From Ditylenchus dipsaci (lineage: Eukaryota > Nematoda > Chromadorea > Rhabditida > Anguinidae): DNA of 64,000 nt. The DNA lies in assembly GCA_004194705.1 (NCBI GenBank), contig SADC01001354.1:62001-126000 (forward strand), read 5' to 3'. The notes beneath the pieces were generated by a model that worked only from the letters and a program-made list of their open reading frames with translations, had not been told where the DNA came from and searched no databases. Below are positions 30,103 to 42,773 of this stretch, one piece after another (positions within the stretch are counted from its first letter, which is position 1; the number at the start of each line of letters is the position of its first letter). Made by a program: the position numbers and the translations under genes.

Positions 30103-33100
30103 GTATTTGAACTGTTGTTAAAATCACCTTGTCTTATATTGGCAGCATCATTTTTGTCTTCTGTTTTGTTGACTTCCATCGGGATCTACTTTCACATTGG
30201 CGATTTTCTACAGATCCAGAAAAGTATGGTAGAATACACTTACATTTTTGAATTTTCGCTTTATTTAGCTACAGTCGAGTTCCGATTAACCGCCACCCTG
30301 GGGAAGCCGTTTCAGTGATAACTTATTACTAATAAGTTATTAGAGTTTCATTACCAGTATTATTTGATTGCGACTGAGCTTTGCTGCCTAACCAAATTTT
30401 GTCCGAAATGACGGTTAATTGGGCGACGATTAATCGAGACTCGACTGTACTAAATTAAGGGTTTTGAAGCGAGAGGAACACCCCTCTCAGAAAAGCGGCT
30501 TGCCCTAGACGCTTTAGCTGCTGTTGCAAAACCTGTGTCCAAACTTTTACAACCGTCTATTGATAGTATTGCTGTTCGGCACAAAAGAAACGCAGAAGAA
30601 AAAGACAAATTTCTAAATTATACTCCCTCCACACAAAAGAACGAAGAATCTACGACAGAATTTACAATAGATTATGAAGAATATGGCATGAAGGACAAAC
30701 AGCTAGGTATCGAAGATATTACTAATGGATGTGAACAGTATTATGCCATGGGCAAATTTATTCCCTATGAAACTTTGGAGTTTTTATCCAAAGCTATTTT
30801 TGAAGTGAATTCATTTGATGAGGTTGTTGAGCTATTCATTGCTTTTTAATTAATTTAATGATTTTAGCTTTTCACACTTAAAGTCATGCAAAAGCTGTGC
30901 CGATTAGATGAATTAATTGAGAGCCTACCATCAGTCAAAAATTTTCTTACACCGTTGCCATTTTCGTTTAATTTGCCTTTTTATGTGATGTTTAGACAGC
31001 AGGCAGAAAAGCTGCACTGATCTGACTCAAGATAGGTTGGCTTTACTCAATGCGAAAAAACAAAAATAGCTAATAGCTGAAATAATAGCTATTATCTGTA
31101 CCAGGTTCGAGTTTTTTTTGTTTAGATTCATTATTTGTATAAGGTTATTCATCAATGCGTTAGGTTTTTTACACATAAAATTTTTGTGGCATTGTATTTT
31201 TTCTGTAAATTTTTGACAATTTTCCGAAAATTGTCAAAAAATTTAGTAGTCATGATTTTAAGCTACAAAATAACAGGTCAGCTTTTAAAAACCTGTCAAA
31301 AAATTTATAGAAAAAACACAATGCCACAAAAATTTTATTTGAAAAAAATATTTATGGCACAACCCAAGTTGTTTGGTTAGTGCTTAGCAGTGTTTTCAAA
31401 AATCACACTATCACACTTGGGTCACACTAACTTCGTTTATCCTTTTCTCACAAATTGTTTTCCTATTTCGGATATTTATGTACCGTTTTGTAGCTAAGAT
31501 AATTCTCTATCGATTTACAGGTCAAATATTTCGGTGGAATTCAAATGTGACAATTCCACACCATAATCACACTAAAAATCACACTTTGTCACCAAAAGTG
31601 TGATTTTAAAGTCACACTTGGCGTGATTTCGTCTAAAATTATTTTTGAAAGGGTTGTTTGACTGCTGAATCGATAGAGAAATATCTCAGCTACAAATTAG
31701 TACAAAAATATCCAAAATACGAAAACAAAACTTATGAGAAAAGTAGGTGAAGTTAGTGTGACCAAAAGTGCGAGGTGTGATTTTTGAAAACACTGGTGCT
31801 TAGCCGCAGACATAGACTAGCAAGAAGAAAGGCTAACCGATCTTTAGCCTTCCTGATTAAAAAAAATTGTAGAATAAAAACAATGTAAAAGTCGAAAACA
31901 GCGTAAGTTGAATGACTACTTGGGGGCGTTAGTTAGTCGCCTAGCCCTCCTACCCCGAAAAATTTCCGAAAAATTCTAAGTCTGTGGATTCAGGGTAAGT
32001 CAGCGTACATAGGGATTTATTCAAACACATTCAGGAGTTTAATGATAGATTAATTTTTTTTCAAATCCAATTTTAGTCTTAAAAACTTGATATAATTATC
32101 AAACAATGACATTGCAGCATTGATACTTTCCGACAAGAAATTGAGCTGTGTGTGCAAAACCCGGAGAGTCTGACCTGTACTACCGGAATAGCACAACAAC
32201 TTCGAAACTACATCTTACAAAAATTACTAAAAGATCTATCAAATAAAAATGCCACAATACCACTAGGGAAATTTTATATCGGATCTATTCTACGGGTAAA
32301 ACCTCAACATTACTACAATACTATAAACGTTTTATTTCAAAGATTCAACTGTCTTCTTACAACACTATCCAGAGCCAGCAATTTTACCACGATCTGCTAG
32401 ATGTGTTACAAGAAGAATATGCTTCAAACACTGATCTCGCATTAGTTGGGCTGGAAACTAATTCTAGAGACAAGTTTTTGAAAAGTTGATCTGCACAGAC
32501 ACCATGAATGCTGGATAGCTGTTGGAGTAGTTGCTTTGATTATTTGGTGCTACTGTTGCAGTCTCACATTTACATTGGTAGTTATGTTGGGCATGTTTTT
32601 GTCTGTGGGGGTGGCATTCTTTTCTATTCTGTAAGTTCATCTTTGTTCTTTGCATTAATAATGTTTTAGGAAAAAGTTTAGACTGTCTTTGGCATTACTT
32701 TCTTTCCATTTATCAACTTGCTGGTCATTGTCGTCGCAATCGCTATTGGCGCAGATGACGCTTTTTTGCTTACTTTTCAGTATGAAAAAGCCAAAAAAGT
32801 AGGTTACCAACTTTTAAGTTAGACAATTAAGATATTATTTAATATATGCTTCAAATAAACTTTATACCATTGAGGTTAAGTGGGGTATGAATGGTACATT
32901 TGTCTGGACATTTCAGTTGTACTATTTTGTTCGGACATAATGGCTGTGAAATTTATACCGGGTATTTTTGGCTTAAAAGTCTCAAAATAGGACAATCAAG
33001 TGCACAATGACAAATTCTGCCTGGTTTTGAGGCGAATTGCACAGCAAATGTTTCGGCCAAAATGTCTAGGGTTGTCGGCCGGCCAAGCCAAAAAGCTGAA

Positions 33101-36100
33101 CCGAAGCTGAATTTTTCGGCCGAACCTAAAGCCAAAAACCGAAATTTTTAGGCCGTCGAATTGACAACTCTAAAATGTCCGTTGCAAAACAGCAAAATGT
33201 TTTAAAGAGGCATTGTCATCGCCGATAGGTATATTTTGAAAGGCGGGTACCAGTGAAATTTAAACGGGAATTAAAATGTCGTATTTTAGTGAAAGTGAAA
33301 AAAAACATTGCTTCCAACCGGAATCTAACCGACGACCAACTCCCACCGTACGTCAACGCTTTACCACTGAACCACCTATACTGTTAGACAGATGAAGTAT
33401 TTTTCATTATAAATTGCCGGAAGAGTACGGAACAAAATTTTATTTCAAAATAATTCTTTTTTAAATCGACCTGGTACTCGCCTTTCGAAATATTTTCATC
33501 GGCGGCGAGCATGCCCCTTTAAGGCTTGTTATATCTTAGGAAATCGAACAGTGCCTGGCTAAATCACTAAACATTGATCCTGAATATTCTTTGCCTAATT
33601 GCTCTTGTCGAGGCTCATATTGTTACTATTCTTTGGCTCTGCTAAATTTACGCGTTTAGATGTAAGAGTTGGAGTTTATTGACAATTAATAAATAATAAA
33701 TCAGAAAATAAAATTCAGAAATCAGTGGACTACAATGCTTTAGCCATGAGATCAGCTCTGAGGCATGCAGCCGGAGCGATGTTTGTTACATCTGCGACAA
33801 CAGCTGTGGCTTTCCTTACTAATGTCTTTTCTGACATTTTAGTTCTTAGGTAAAGATTTGTGTATTACTCTGGGTAGGCATAGCCATTCCTAAAATTAAC
33901 AGAAGACTGTGTCAAAAAACTTTCAATTTATGTTCACACATTTGTCTTTTATATTTTGTTTGCAAGAGCTTCATGATTATTTTCGCGTAAAATCACAAGT
34001 CTTTGTGATTGTTATGTCTCTCCCACAGTAGCGGTAGAAAGTCGGATGTTGAAGTCTTTGAGTTCCTTAGCTCTGCAAGTTTTCATCATTTTTCCGTTGT
34101 GTAAAGTGATTTTACCTATCCTCAATGAATTTCATGAGAAAAAATAACTTTCCGATAGTTGAACTGATAAAATAAAATTTCGAAATCGGACTACCAACTT
34201 CCGACTTCCTAGCTCCGACTTCGACTTCCGACATTCAATGTGGGAAAGCCACTATGCAAAATCACACGTAAAATTGCTGATTACCGTATTTTCTTCAATC
34301 CCGAAAAGAAGAATCGGTAGAGCTCGTGGGAGTTAAGATTTCTAAAATATCTACTATGCTCCGAGATATAGACCTTCACCTTAGAGAGAGTGGCGGTATC
34401 AGAGACAGGGCGGAATTAGAGAAAATACGGTAATCCAAGAGTTAAGATTCAATTTCGATTTAATTTATCCAAATTAAGTAAACTAATTTTCAAGGTGTTT
34501 TGGAGTATTTTCATGTCTAGCCGTCACCATTAATTACTTTTTCATGGTCAGTGTTTTGCCAGCTGCACTGCTTATTCTCGAAAAACGCAACTACTGCTAT
34601 CCAGTTACTTTACTAAATTCAATTTCACAGGTTTAATGAGACGTATTGCTAATTTTTACACCTACAAAAGTCCAAGTCTACTGAATAAATTCAAACACCT
34701 GATTCATTTTAATGCCTTTTTGTTGGCAATTTTGTTTGTTTACTCTATTTTGTGCAAGCCAGGCATCAGACTGCCTGAGAATAATCCTCTGCAGTTGCTT
34801 CGCTCTTCCCACCCTTTTGAGTGGTTTGCCGAAAACGAAAAGGCCTACTTCAACTTTTCTGATCGTAGAGACCGCCAGCTCAACTTTTATGTGATTTGGG
34901 TGTCCAAGGAATAAATTAAGCTTTTTATAAGAGATAAATCTTTAATATAATTTTAGTTTTCATTTTCAGGGATGCTAGCAAAATGATTGCAGACAACTCA
35001 GGAAATCTTATATTAGACAAAAGATTTCAACTGCAAACTTTCCATGATTTTAAAAGCTTAGAATCTTGTATTAACACTGTCCTTCACTCAAGTGCTGTAA
35101 AACCAGAGCTCAGGAATGCATCAACCATATGGCTTTCTGAGTTTTTGAATTGGGCTCAAAAACTAGAAATTAAAGACTCTTGCAAATTGATACAAACAAC
35201 AGAAGTAAGTTTCAGGTGTTCGCATTTTTAAATAGACATGTCACTGAAATTCTTCTTTTTAGACTTATAGCTCGGAATGCTACCAAAGATTTATAAAAAA
35301 ATCTAAGAAGATTTCTAAATTTCCAAATGATTTTACTAAATTATTTGAAGACTCGCCTATTTTCGACACTACCACAGGAGAATTAGTTAGCTATTTTGTA
35401 GTAGCACCTAGCAATTACAAATTATTTTTTACATTTGCCGGAATAGAGCCGCTTATGAAAGATATAAATTTACTAGAATTGCAGTTAAAAGATAATGAGA
35501 ATCGCAGCTCAGGTAATTCACAAACATCAAATCATCGCTGTACTTTTATAGAAAAAAATGTTTGAGAAGGGCAGAATTTATAATTTTAATAAATATTTCA
35601 AACTTGAAGGGGCTCCCACCTTCGCGCGAGTAGAAAAAAGTGGCCTGGGCAGTGGGTAAGTGTTTGTGTATTGTGGCCCAAAGTGGTGCGCAGGTTCGAT
35701 CCAACTTTATGGAACGCTATTTATTTTGGCTTGTTTGACCAATGTATAGGGTAATTGAGGTCGCTGATTTCGAATCTGGCGTCAAAGAAGTTGAATTATA
35801 CCGAAAAATTGGTTAAACAAGCCAAAATAAATAGCCTGCCACCAGGTGGGATCGAACCTGCGCATAATTTTGGGGCATAAAACGGGTAAAACGGAATTTT
35901 GCAGCTAATTCTCTTTCAGGGGCTTCTGGCCACTCCAGGGTGGAGTTCTGAGCAATCCAAGTCATTTATGAAACATTTGCTGCAACATTACGAGAATTAG
36001 CTGCAAAATTACGAGAATTAGCTGCAAAATTCCGTTATGCCCGCATAAAACACAAACGCTTATCGTTTTTCTACTTCCGCGAAGGTGGAAGCCCTTTCAA

Positions 36101-38354
36101 TGTGTTTTACTAAGCCCAGATGGTCAACCATAATTTAACTTACACCCGGGTTAAGCTTCGATAGTTTACCCTACATTCTTTATTAAGTCCTCGGTACTTA
36201 TGTAGACTGCCCCCCTCAATTTTTTCCAAACCGCTCATTTGTCTTTGCAAACAACATTCTTCACATTGACGACTGCTGATCAATAACGTGTTTTCGGAGA
36301 TTAAAGAATTCGGAGATTATCAGCCATTCGAAATTTCTTTCTCCGACAATATAGTCCTAGCCATAGGAGGTGTCGAAAATGAGGGCGGGGGCAGTCTACA
36401 TAAGTCCAATTCCTCACTTTCTAACAACTCCCTACCATAGGGGCTCTATATCTCAGCCCAAAGAAAATATTTTGCAAATCTGTATTTTGCATTTTTAATT
36501 GCGCCCAGGTCCTTTGATTCCACTTTTAAGATTTTGGTTCAGCACACAAAAATCGCAAAAGCAACCTTAAAATTTCCCGATTTTTAAGAGGTAGAAAAAT
36601 TACTCCCGATGGCGACTTCATATAAAATATACTGTTGAAGGAAAAGTAAAACTTACAACACTCACCATTCCTAAAAGGACAAAAGGACCTATTGTTTTTT
36701 ATCTAACAGCTTGACAGTCTTCAATAGCTCGACACCCACTGCTTTGATAACCTATATCTCAGACATTTTTCGTAAAAATGTTTTTTTGCGTTTTCTTCAC
36801 TCCCACGATCTTTTACAATTACGCTTTTTCAATATCAACCAAAGCTATCGCTAATGTTCATAATATTGTCAGTTTGAATTGCGAGTTGAAAAAGATATTG
36901 GAAAATCGACGCTGCTCGTTTATACCGATTGCCCCCAATCATTTTTAAGGGATATCTGGAACCACCATTTTTCAAAAAAAAAGTTTCGCAAAAGCTGGTA
37001 TTAGTATTGACCAGGCTCCGAGCCTAATCCTTAGACCTATGGGCTCAGCCTAAATTATTAGGCGGGAGGCTATTCCCGAGTAGCTTTTTTTAAGAGTGGG
37101 GAAGGGGGGGGGTGGTGGATAAGAAGGTTGAAAACCGAGTAGCGCCGGAAAATTTCAAACTGCTTCTATGTGCCCTGATCCTTTTCGATTAATAATATTC
37201 TAACATATGGTTTAGAACTTATTTTAACGCTTATTTTTAAATCTTACTGATTTTCAGCTTTTCACACCCCATTAATTATACCTACAGCTTATGTGAGCCT
37301 GTTATATGACTTGCTACAGGCTCTACTCCACGGAACTTTTGTGTCCGTGACCAGTTCTCTACTTATTTGTGCTGTGGTTATTTTACTGATGACTAGGTCT
37401 TTCATATTAAGCTTGGCTGCAATTTTAAATATTGCACTGATTATTTTGGGTGTAACTACTGTCATTCTATGGTTGGGTAAATATTTGGGTTTGATTCTCT
37501 CTTGATGTTTTTAAAAATTGAATTTAAGGTTGGACCATAAATATAGTTGAGGCCACTATTCTAGTGATCACTATTGGCTTGAGCTTTGATTACACACTAC
37601 ATGTAGCTGTTGCTTTTAAGTATGCTCCAGATGTAGTGAACACACAGAAATTAGCGTAAGAATACAAAAATTACAACTTTTTATAGTTTAGGCTCCATTT
37701 ATACTTAGTCTTTGTCGATAGCATTCTAGCGATTCGAAATAAAGACGTGCCAAACTAATATCCCCAGCACCTTGCGTCAGCTTCGACACGTTTTTTTCTA
37801 AAAATATCGGCTGGCTCTTCGAATTTCGTCTGGCGCCGGCCCGTGCAAATATGGTCTAGGTATAGGGAGAATTGTGCATCACGACTTTTGTCATGCGAAT
37901 CGGTCCACCGAAACAACTATTGAGACAAAAGGTTTTATAATTACTAAAGAATTCAAAATATGTTCCGTGTTTCTTGTCCTGCATGACTGTCTAAATAGTT
38001 TGGCAAAAAAACGTACGGCTGGACACTCAAAAATTATTAACAAATTTTGTCTCGTGTCATGTCTAAGTATTAATGGACCCTTCAGAAGCTCTAGCATATT
38101 TTTTTTATGCAAACAATAGGAAATTTTAACTTTTCAGATATGCCAACGAGGCTGTGACAGTGCCCATCTTTTTGGCGATGATAACAAATGTAGGTGCCGG
38201 TATAGTTCTGCTCAGCTCTTCTACTCAGCCATTTTATGAAATAGGTGTATTTTTGTTAATTTTAGCAACTATGAGCTATGTAATGACAATTGTAATATTT
38301 CCTTCTTTTCTCCTTACTTTTGTTCAAATATTAAAAGTAAAAAGAATTTATTAG
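30103..38354 (+). CDS. Dispatched-family RND transporter (about fourteen exons, 5' end not found)
   Basis: Dispatched proteins are 12-span membrane transporters with a sterol-sensing domain that release lipid-modified Hedgehog-type ligands; nematode members act in secretory epithelia. Readable exons are about 30103-30228, 30460-30822, 30868-30933 and on, 32118-32295, 32343-32630, 32670-32798, 33719-33849, 34495-34901, 34970-35204, 35263-35512, 37258-37476, 37529-37655 and 38138-38354. Key signatures are [17 protein letters not shown] after the first span; FFPFINLL then AIGADDAF, the GADD motif of span 4; [19 protein letters not shown]; the [16 protein letters not shown] span; [11 protein letters not shown]; and a second six-span half with [12 protein letters not shown] and [19 protein letters not shown]. 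The stop is TAG at 38352. The intron at 32296-32342 is 47 nt; others exceed 1 kb and hold repeats. Single-base indels are needed near 32480, 32688 and 34602. The N-terminal exon was not identified. Confidence 0.9.
30272..30447. mobile_element. Pogo-like MITE, 176 bp
   Basis: Flanked by TA, with left end CAGTCGAGTTCCGATTAACC and right end GATTAATCGAGACTCGACTG. The inner parts carry GCCACCCTGGGG and GTTAATTGGGCGACG. It lies in the first readable intron of the Dispatched gene and ends 12 bp before the next exon. Confidence 0.8.
31168..31345. repeat. Palindrome, 178 bp
   Basis: The arms pair AAAATTTTTGTGGCATTG with CAATGCCACAAAAATTTT and AATTTTTGACA with TGTCAAAAAATT. A second small hairpin (GACAATTTTCCGAAAATTGTC) lies within the left arm. 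The unit immediately precedes the hAT MITE at 31388 inside a Dispatched intron. Confidence 0.65.
31388..31795. mobile_element. Non-autonomous hAT MITE with perfect 8-bp duplication
   Basis: The ends are CAGTGTTTTCAAAAATCAC and GTGATTTTTGAAAACACTG, perfect inverted repeats, flanked by GTGCTTAG at 31380-31387 and 31796-31803. Subterminal TCACAC-type repeats and a central AAAAATCACACTTTGTCACC / AAGTGTGATTTT hairpin are present. The ends match those of the transposase-bearing copy at 54513-57536, which is the likely source of transposase for this family. It lies in a Dispatched intron. Confidence 0.9.
33067..33172. mobile_element. 106-bp hAT MITE of the GGCCGG family
   Basis: It begins TAGGGTTGTCGGCCGGCC and ends with GGCCGTCGAATTGACAACTCTA, split here as GGCCGTCGAATTG and ACAACTCTA. 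AAAATGTC lies on both flanks (sharing one A with the right end). It retains the ACCGAAATTTTT-type subterminal motif seen in the 1059-bp copy at 10459. Located in a Dispatched intron. Confidence 0.75.
33206..33518. mobile_element. TTAA-flanked (piggyBac-like) MITE
   Basis: TTAA flanks AGAGGCATTGTCATCGCCGA on the left and GCGGCGAGCATGCCCCT on the right. Inner arms pair ATATTTTGAAAGGCGGGTACC with GGTACTCGCCTTTCGAAATA. On the minus strand at about 33310-33375 the middle resembles a degenerate tRNA (GTGGTTCAGTGGTAAAGCG as A box, GGTTAGATTCC as B box), but the stems do not close, so I do not call a tRNA gene. Confidence 0.75.
34284..34430. mobile_element. CCGTATTT-family MITE, 147 bp
   Basis: TA-flanked; CCGTATTTTCTTCAATCCCG on the left, GGCGGAATTAGAGAAAATACGG on the right (last 16 bases match the family). 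The interior carries ATCGGTAGAGCTCGTGGGAG and CCGAGATATAGACC, the conserved core of the family. It lies in a Dispatched intron, 64 bp before exon 34495. Confidence 0.75.
35590..36110. repeat. Foldback repeat with tRNA B-box-like segments
   Basis: The outer arms pair GGGGCTCCCACCTTCGCGCG with CGCGAAGGTGGAAGCCC. The inner arms pair GTGCGCAGGTTCGATCC with GGGATCGAACCTGCGC, and AATAAATAGCCTGCC-like sequence with CTATTTATTTTGGCTTG. GGTTCGATCC is a perfect RNA polymerase III B-box consensus on each arm, so a tRNA-derived short element is likely at the origin. Direct repeats of GAGAATTAGCTGCAAAATT occur at 35992-36035. The whole unit is inside the largest Dispatched intron. Confidence 0.6.
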
Positions 38355-41300
38355 CATGTAATATTGAAAAAATGTCTTGTAATATGCTGGAAAATTGGTC
38401 AACTACCAGTGGAAGAAAATCATGCGTGGACAGTTTTGGTTTACTTCAGTCGCATTTTTAGTCTATTTCCAGCTGTTTTTTTTTAATTTCGCGTGGACCG
38501 TTTTGTGTTTAGAAGTCACTAAAATAAGTTACTTAACACGGAATAGGTCCTGTTTACTAAACCATGCGTTTAGTGCGAAATCTCGCGCTGTACACGATAA
38601 CTGGAAAAATTAGAAAGTAGGAGGGATTCATGGTGAAACAACTTCTTAAGTTAAATCACGAACTTCTTCCACTTTATTTACCTTCAAGCAAATCCTCATA
38701 TCTGACACCGAAGTTATGCTCAGCGTTTATCGATTTAGTTCGACAACTACTATTAATATATTAACTGATAGTCAATTTTCAAGTTTATCTCAAGACAATA
38801 AATGATCAAATTCTCATTGTTTTGAGCGGAATTTGAATTGGATTGAATTGAAATTCGAAAGTAAATTCGACTTTATTATTTTAAAAGTAGTTGTGAAAGT
38901 AGATTGATTACATTGAGCACTACATTGAGCTCAATGTACATTGAGCACAAATCCAGGGTCAAAATTAGGAATTTGCTAATAGGTAAAGAGATCGTGATAC
39001 ACTTTCATATGCTGTTTTACTCGTTTGAAAGGCGTGACAAAACTTGAGCAATAAGAATTGAGATCATATGATTTCATAATGCAATTCAAGAAATTGTGAG
39101 ATTTGAACTGCAAGAAATGCGCTCTTAGATTCGCACTGCATCCTTATGTACTGCGAAATTTGCACCTCACGATATGCAAATCAACGTTTGCTAAGCAAAA
39201 ATCGCTCCGCGAGTTTTAAAATGGTTAGGCGAGAAACTGTGAAATTTCAACTGCATTATGCGATGCAATTATTGTGCTGCTTATATTGGTGTCCAAATCG
39301 TGTAGCGCAAAATATGTTGTTTATAAATCATCTGTCAAAAATATCATTGCTCAAGTCTTGCCACATCGTTTGAACCCCTCCTACTTTTGAAATTTTTTAG
39401 CCATCGTCTTTGGCGTGAAATTCTGCATAAAACGAGAAATTTAGTAAATACTGCCTTTTCTCTGTTAAAATTTCTTGCGCATATAGTGCTACTTAAAGGA
39501 CCATGCTCGTGCAAGGCACAGCAATTGTTGAAATTTGAATTGGCGGGGACCCAAAAACATTTTTCGCTGCGAGACATTTTATTTAAAACATTTTTGTCGC
39601 TTCAATTTTTATTCCGTCAAACCCAGCAATTGTGGGTGCAGCGTAAAGCATCAGTACTCAACTGAACCCATGTCATCCAGCCGGTTGGATCCCGAGGTTG
39701 AAAATGAGCTAGACCTTTTCGGAGTGTCGTGTGTTCTGAGTTTTGGAATTGCCGGGCCTCAGGCTTGGTTGTCACTTCGGGTAACTGGTTCAAGTCGATA
39801 TCCGAAAATTTCGGTTCGGACAACCCTACAAAAGAGCAAGGAAATTTGAGAAGAGTCGGTATGAGCAGTCGGGTCTTACTTGTTCTGGTATCTTCGTTTA
39901 CAGGCTGAGCAGCCACCCACGGTAAAGCTTTTAGCTAACCTGTGTAAGCTGAACAATTTACAACACGCATGTGTCCTCCCCTACTATTCGGCTAGCCCAT
40001 AATTTATTTCCATTTATTCTTCAGCATGTTTGCAGGTAACATATCTTAACAAAATAGCTTAAAATTTCAACATTAATTTAAAAAATAAATAAGGTCTCCT
40101 AATGTTTTTGGTTGATTTGTGTTCTGTGTTTTTATGAGTCTGCCAAAAAATCCATTTCTTTCTTCGAAATTTATTGGTATTTTTCGTAATTGAATTTTTG
40201 CTTCTGGAATTGTTGTGTAGCTGAGGCTTTCTGTTTTTCTACCAGGATTTCTTGTTTCTACAAAAGGTTGGCTACTATTAATTGATCCAGTAAAACAGTC
40301 TCGAAAATTTTTCGAAAATTATCTTTTTGACTGAGTTCTTTTGTTTTTGTAGGCACTTCTTTCTTTTTCTGATAGCTTTTTTATGGAATCTTTCACTTGA
40401 GTGTCTTTGTGGGGACTGTTTAAAAATGGCTTCATGAACAAACTTTCAGCTGATCGAAGTATGGCTGTCTTCCTAGGCTCTTCAGGAATGCTACCTTCTT
40501 GGTACTTTTCGTATCTGCTTATGGGCTAGAAATATTGCTGCGATTCCGATTATTATTTTTACGGAAAAAACTACTCTCATTCTTACTAGATTCCGGTGTG
40601 TTCACTGGTAGAATTAGGTTTTGAGGAAATTCTTTAAAATTTCTTCCAAAAAGCTGACTACATCCTCTGAAACTTTTAACTATACGCACGGGCTTTCAAA
40701 TTAGCCAGTAAGTGACTTTCACTCCAATTTCATTGATTTTGTTGTGAAAACACTGAAAAATGCTGTTTTCCTTGAGGTCGCGAGTTCGACCCCACCTCTG
40801 CACACCTTTATTTTTTTAATTTTTAAAGAAATTTTTCATTGTTAGATTGTTCATCGTAGAATCGAAAAATAGACGTAGGTCATAAACATCAGATTCTCAA
40901 CTTTTCGTTTGTTTAAATATTTGTGTACAGACCAGTCGAAAGTACAGACCAGTCGGAAGCCAGACCTTACGTCAAAAAAAGAGGAAAGGTAGAATTTGAT
41001 TGTTCGTATGGAAATTGCGAAAAGTCGTATTTTTAAGACGTTTTATGTAGCAAACAAAAACTGAAAATTTCCTTTTTCATATTTGATACAGGGTGGTCCG
41101 AAATTGCTAAAGATTTTTTTTTTGGCTTGGTCCCCTTTGGATTTCGCAGAATTTCTTCTCCGACAATCCGCCGGGCGCAGCAATTCGTCTTTTAGCTCCA
41201 AACTGCTTTAAAACCAATTGCAAAAAGAATCACAATCAATCAACAAATCAAAAGAAAAATTATCGGAAAAGAAATTTACCCAAAACCAAAGGGGGACCAA

Positions 41301-41629
41301 GGCGAAAAAGAAGCTTTAGCAATTTTGGACCACCCTTAGATAGATCTTCTGTAAGTATGATTTTTAAGATCTAGAAGCTATTTAAAGTTTGGAACCCTTT
41401 TTTCTAGTCAAACTTGAAGAGTTTTTTCTTTTGTGAAATTCACTTACTGCCCATTTTCTACGACTTTGAAAGGCCGTCATACCATGTAAATTGCTTTCAA
41501 GAATAAGCGATTTATCTTGCATAAGGCTTCATAAAATGAGCTTTCAGAAGGAGCAAGGCTTTTTGATGAAAAAATTTTCAAAAAAAGAAAAAATTCTTTA
41601 AATGACTTTTACCTGAAGCGCTTAAGTGG

Positions 41630-42430
41630 TGTAACGGTGTAACAAAAGTTCCTGGACAAGTTTTGAGCTCACTTTTTAAAATAAAAATTTAACGATGAGA
41701 AAATTCCAAAAAGTATATTTTGTAGCTCTGCATCTCCTCTTTAAATGGCATATTGCTTTCAGCTTGACTATTTTGAATAAGTCAGCATTTGGCTCCACAC
41801 ACTTGTCAGGTCATTTTAAGAAGGTTACCAGCGTTTTCATTACTTTAACTGGTCAAATGTTTCATTGAATTTTGAGCATCACGACAAAATTTTATGACCA
41901 TGTTGTATCGCAGCTCAAGAGCTACAAAACCCATGTTACAGAATGATTTTTGAAAATTTAAGTGTTGAGATATGGCCTGTTGAAAAAAACCAATTTCTTG
42001 AAAAATAACCGATATGCAAGTTTTTGCAAATTTTTCGAATTTTGGTCATTTTTCAAGAAATTGGTTTTTTTCAACAGGCCATATCTCAACACTTAAATTT
42101 TCAAAAATCATTCTGTAACATGGGTTTTGTAGCTCTTGAGCTGCGCTACAACATGGTGATAAAATTTTGTCGTGACGCTCAAAATTCAATGAAACATTTG
42201 ACCAGTTAAAGTGATGAAAACGCTGGTTAACTTCTCAAAATGACCTGACAAGCGTTTGGGGCTAAATATTGACTTATCTGAAATAATGAAGCTAAGTGTA
42301 ATGTGCTATGTGAAAGAGGAGATGCAGAGCTACAAAATCTACTTTTTGGAATTTTCTCACCGTTAAATTTTTATTTTAAAAGTGAGCTCAAAAGTTGTCC
42401 GGGAACTTTTGTTACACCAGGTAACACCAT
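41630..42430. repeat. Long near-perfect palindrome of about 800 bp
   Basis: Each arm is about 370 bp. Matching segments include GTGTAACAAAAGTTCC with GGGAACTTTTGTTACAC, AGAGCTACAAAACCCATG with CATGGGTTTTGTAGCTCTTG, and GGCCTGTTGAAAAAAACC with GGTTTTTTTCAACAGGCC around a short AT-rich spacer near 42020. Arms are over 90 percent alike by eye, so the copy is young or maintained. No coding sequence. Confidence 0.8.
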
Positions 42431-42646
42431 CATGTGCCCTACGATTCTAGTTTCTAGTGACGTGTTATTTATTGCACCATCTCTGAAAAAAGTAGAGCGA
42501 AAAAATGAAAGTATGAACCAAATTATTTTTTTATTTGCTTCATACTTTTACTTTTTCGCTCTACTTTTTGTAAAGATGGTGCACTAAATGACACGTCACT
42601 AGAAACTAGAATAGTAGCGCTACACGATGATGTTATTACCTTTTAA
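42417..42646. repeat. 230-bp palindrome abutting the larger one
   Basis: The arms pair CCATCATGTG with CACGATGATG, ATTCTAGTTTCTAGTGACG with CGTCACTAGAAACTAGAAT, and AAAAGTAGAGCGAAAAA with TTTTTCGCTCTACTTTT. The loop contains GAAAGTATGAACCAAATTA. It shares GTAACA at its left edge with the end of the preceding palindrome, and its core resembles the palindrome at 25040-25200. Confidence 0.75.
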
Positions 42647-42773
42647 AAAAGTTAAAAAATTGTGATGGAAAAAAGTAAAAACATGAATTTGCTGCGAAAT
42701 TCCGAGAATTAGCTGCAAAATTCCGACAATTTGCTGCAAAATTCCGTTACACCCAAAAAAATACGAAAAATCA

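Larger units (their letters stand above)
38355..42773. other. Repeat-rich intergenic DNA
   Basis: No gene is supported. Facing ends GTAGGAGGGATTCATGG (38619) and GAACCCCTCCTAC (39372) suggest an element of about 770 bp. The sequence TTTCGGTTCGGACAACCCTA at about 39812-39830 is a right end of the TAGGGTTGTC hAT type without a recognised partner. A TA-flanked CAGGGTGGTCCGAAATTGC element lies at 41089-41337. The two palindromes at 41630-42646 are listed separately. Frames such as that at 39535-39849 are composed of these repeats. Confidence 0.5.

Noticed and set aside
33310..33380. Possible tRNA gene on the minus strand
   Set aside because: A- and B-box-like motifs are present, but acceptor, anticodon and T stems do not close; it lies within a TTAA-flanked MITE and is more likely a tRNA-derived fragment.
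33541..33660. Extra Dispatched exon ([16 protein letters not shown])
   Set aside because: It follows an AG and is open, but the GADD-to-helix spacing already fits the family without it; it may be intronic or alternative and is not supported.
39535..39849. 104-residue plus-strand frame
   Set aside because: Its second half is hAT terminal sequence ending in ACAACCCTA, and the first half has no recognisable motif.
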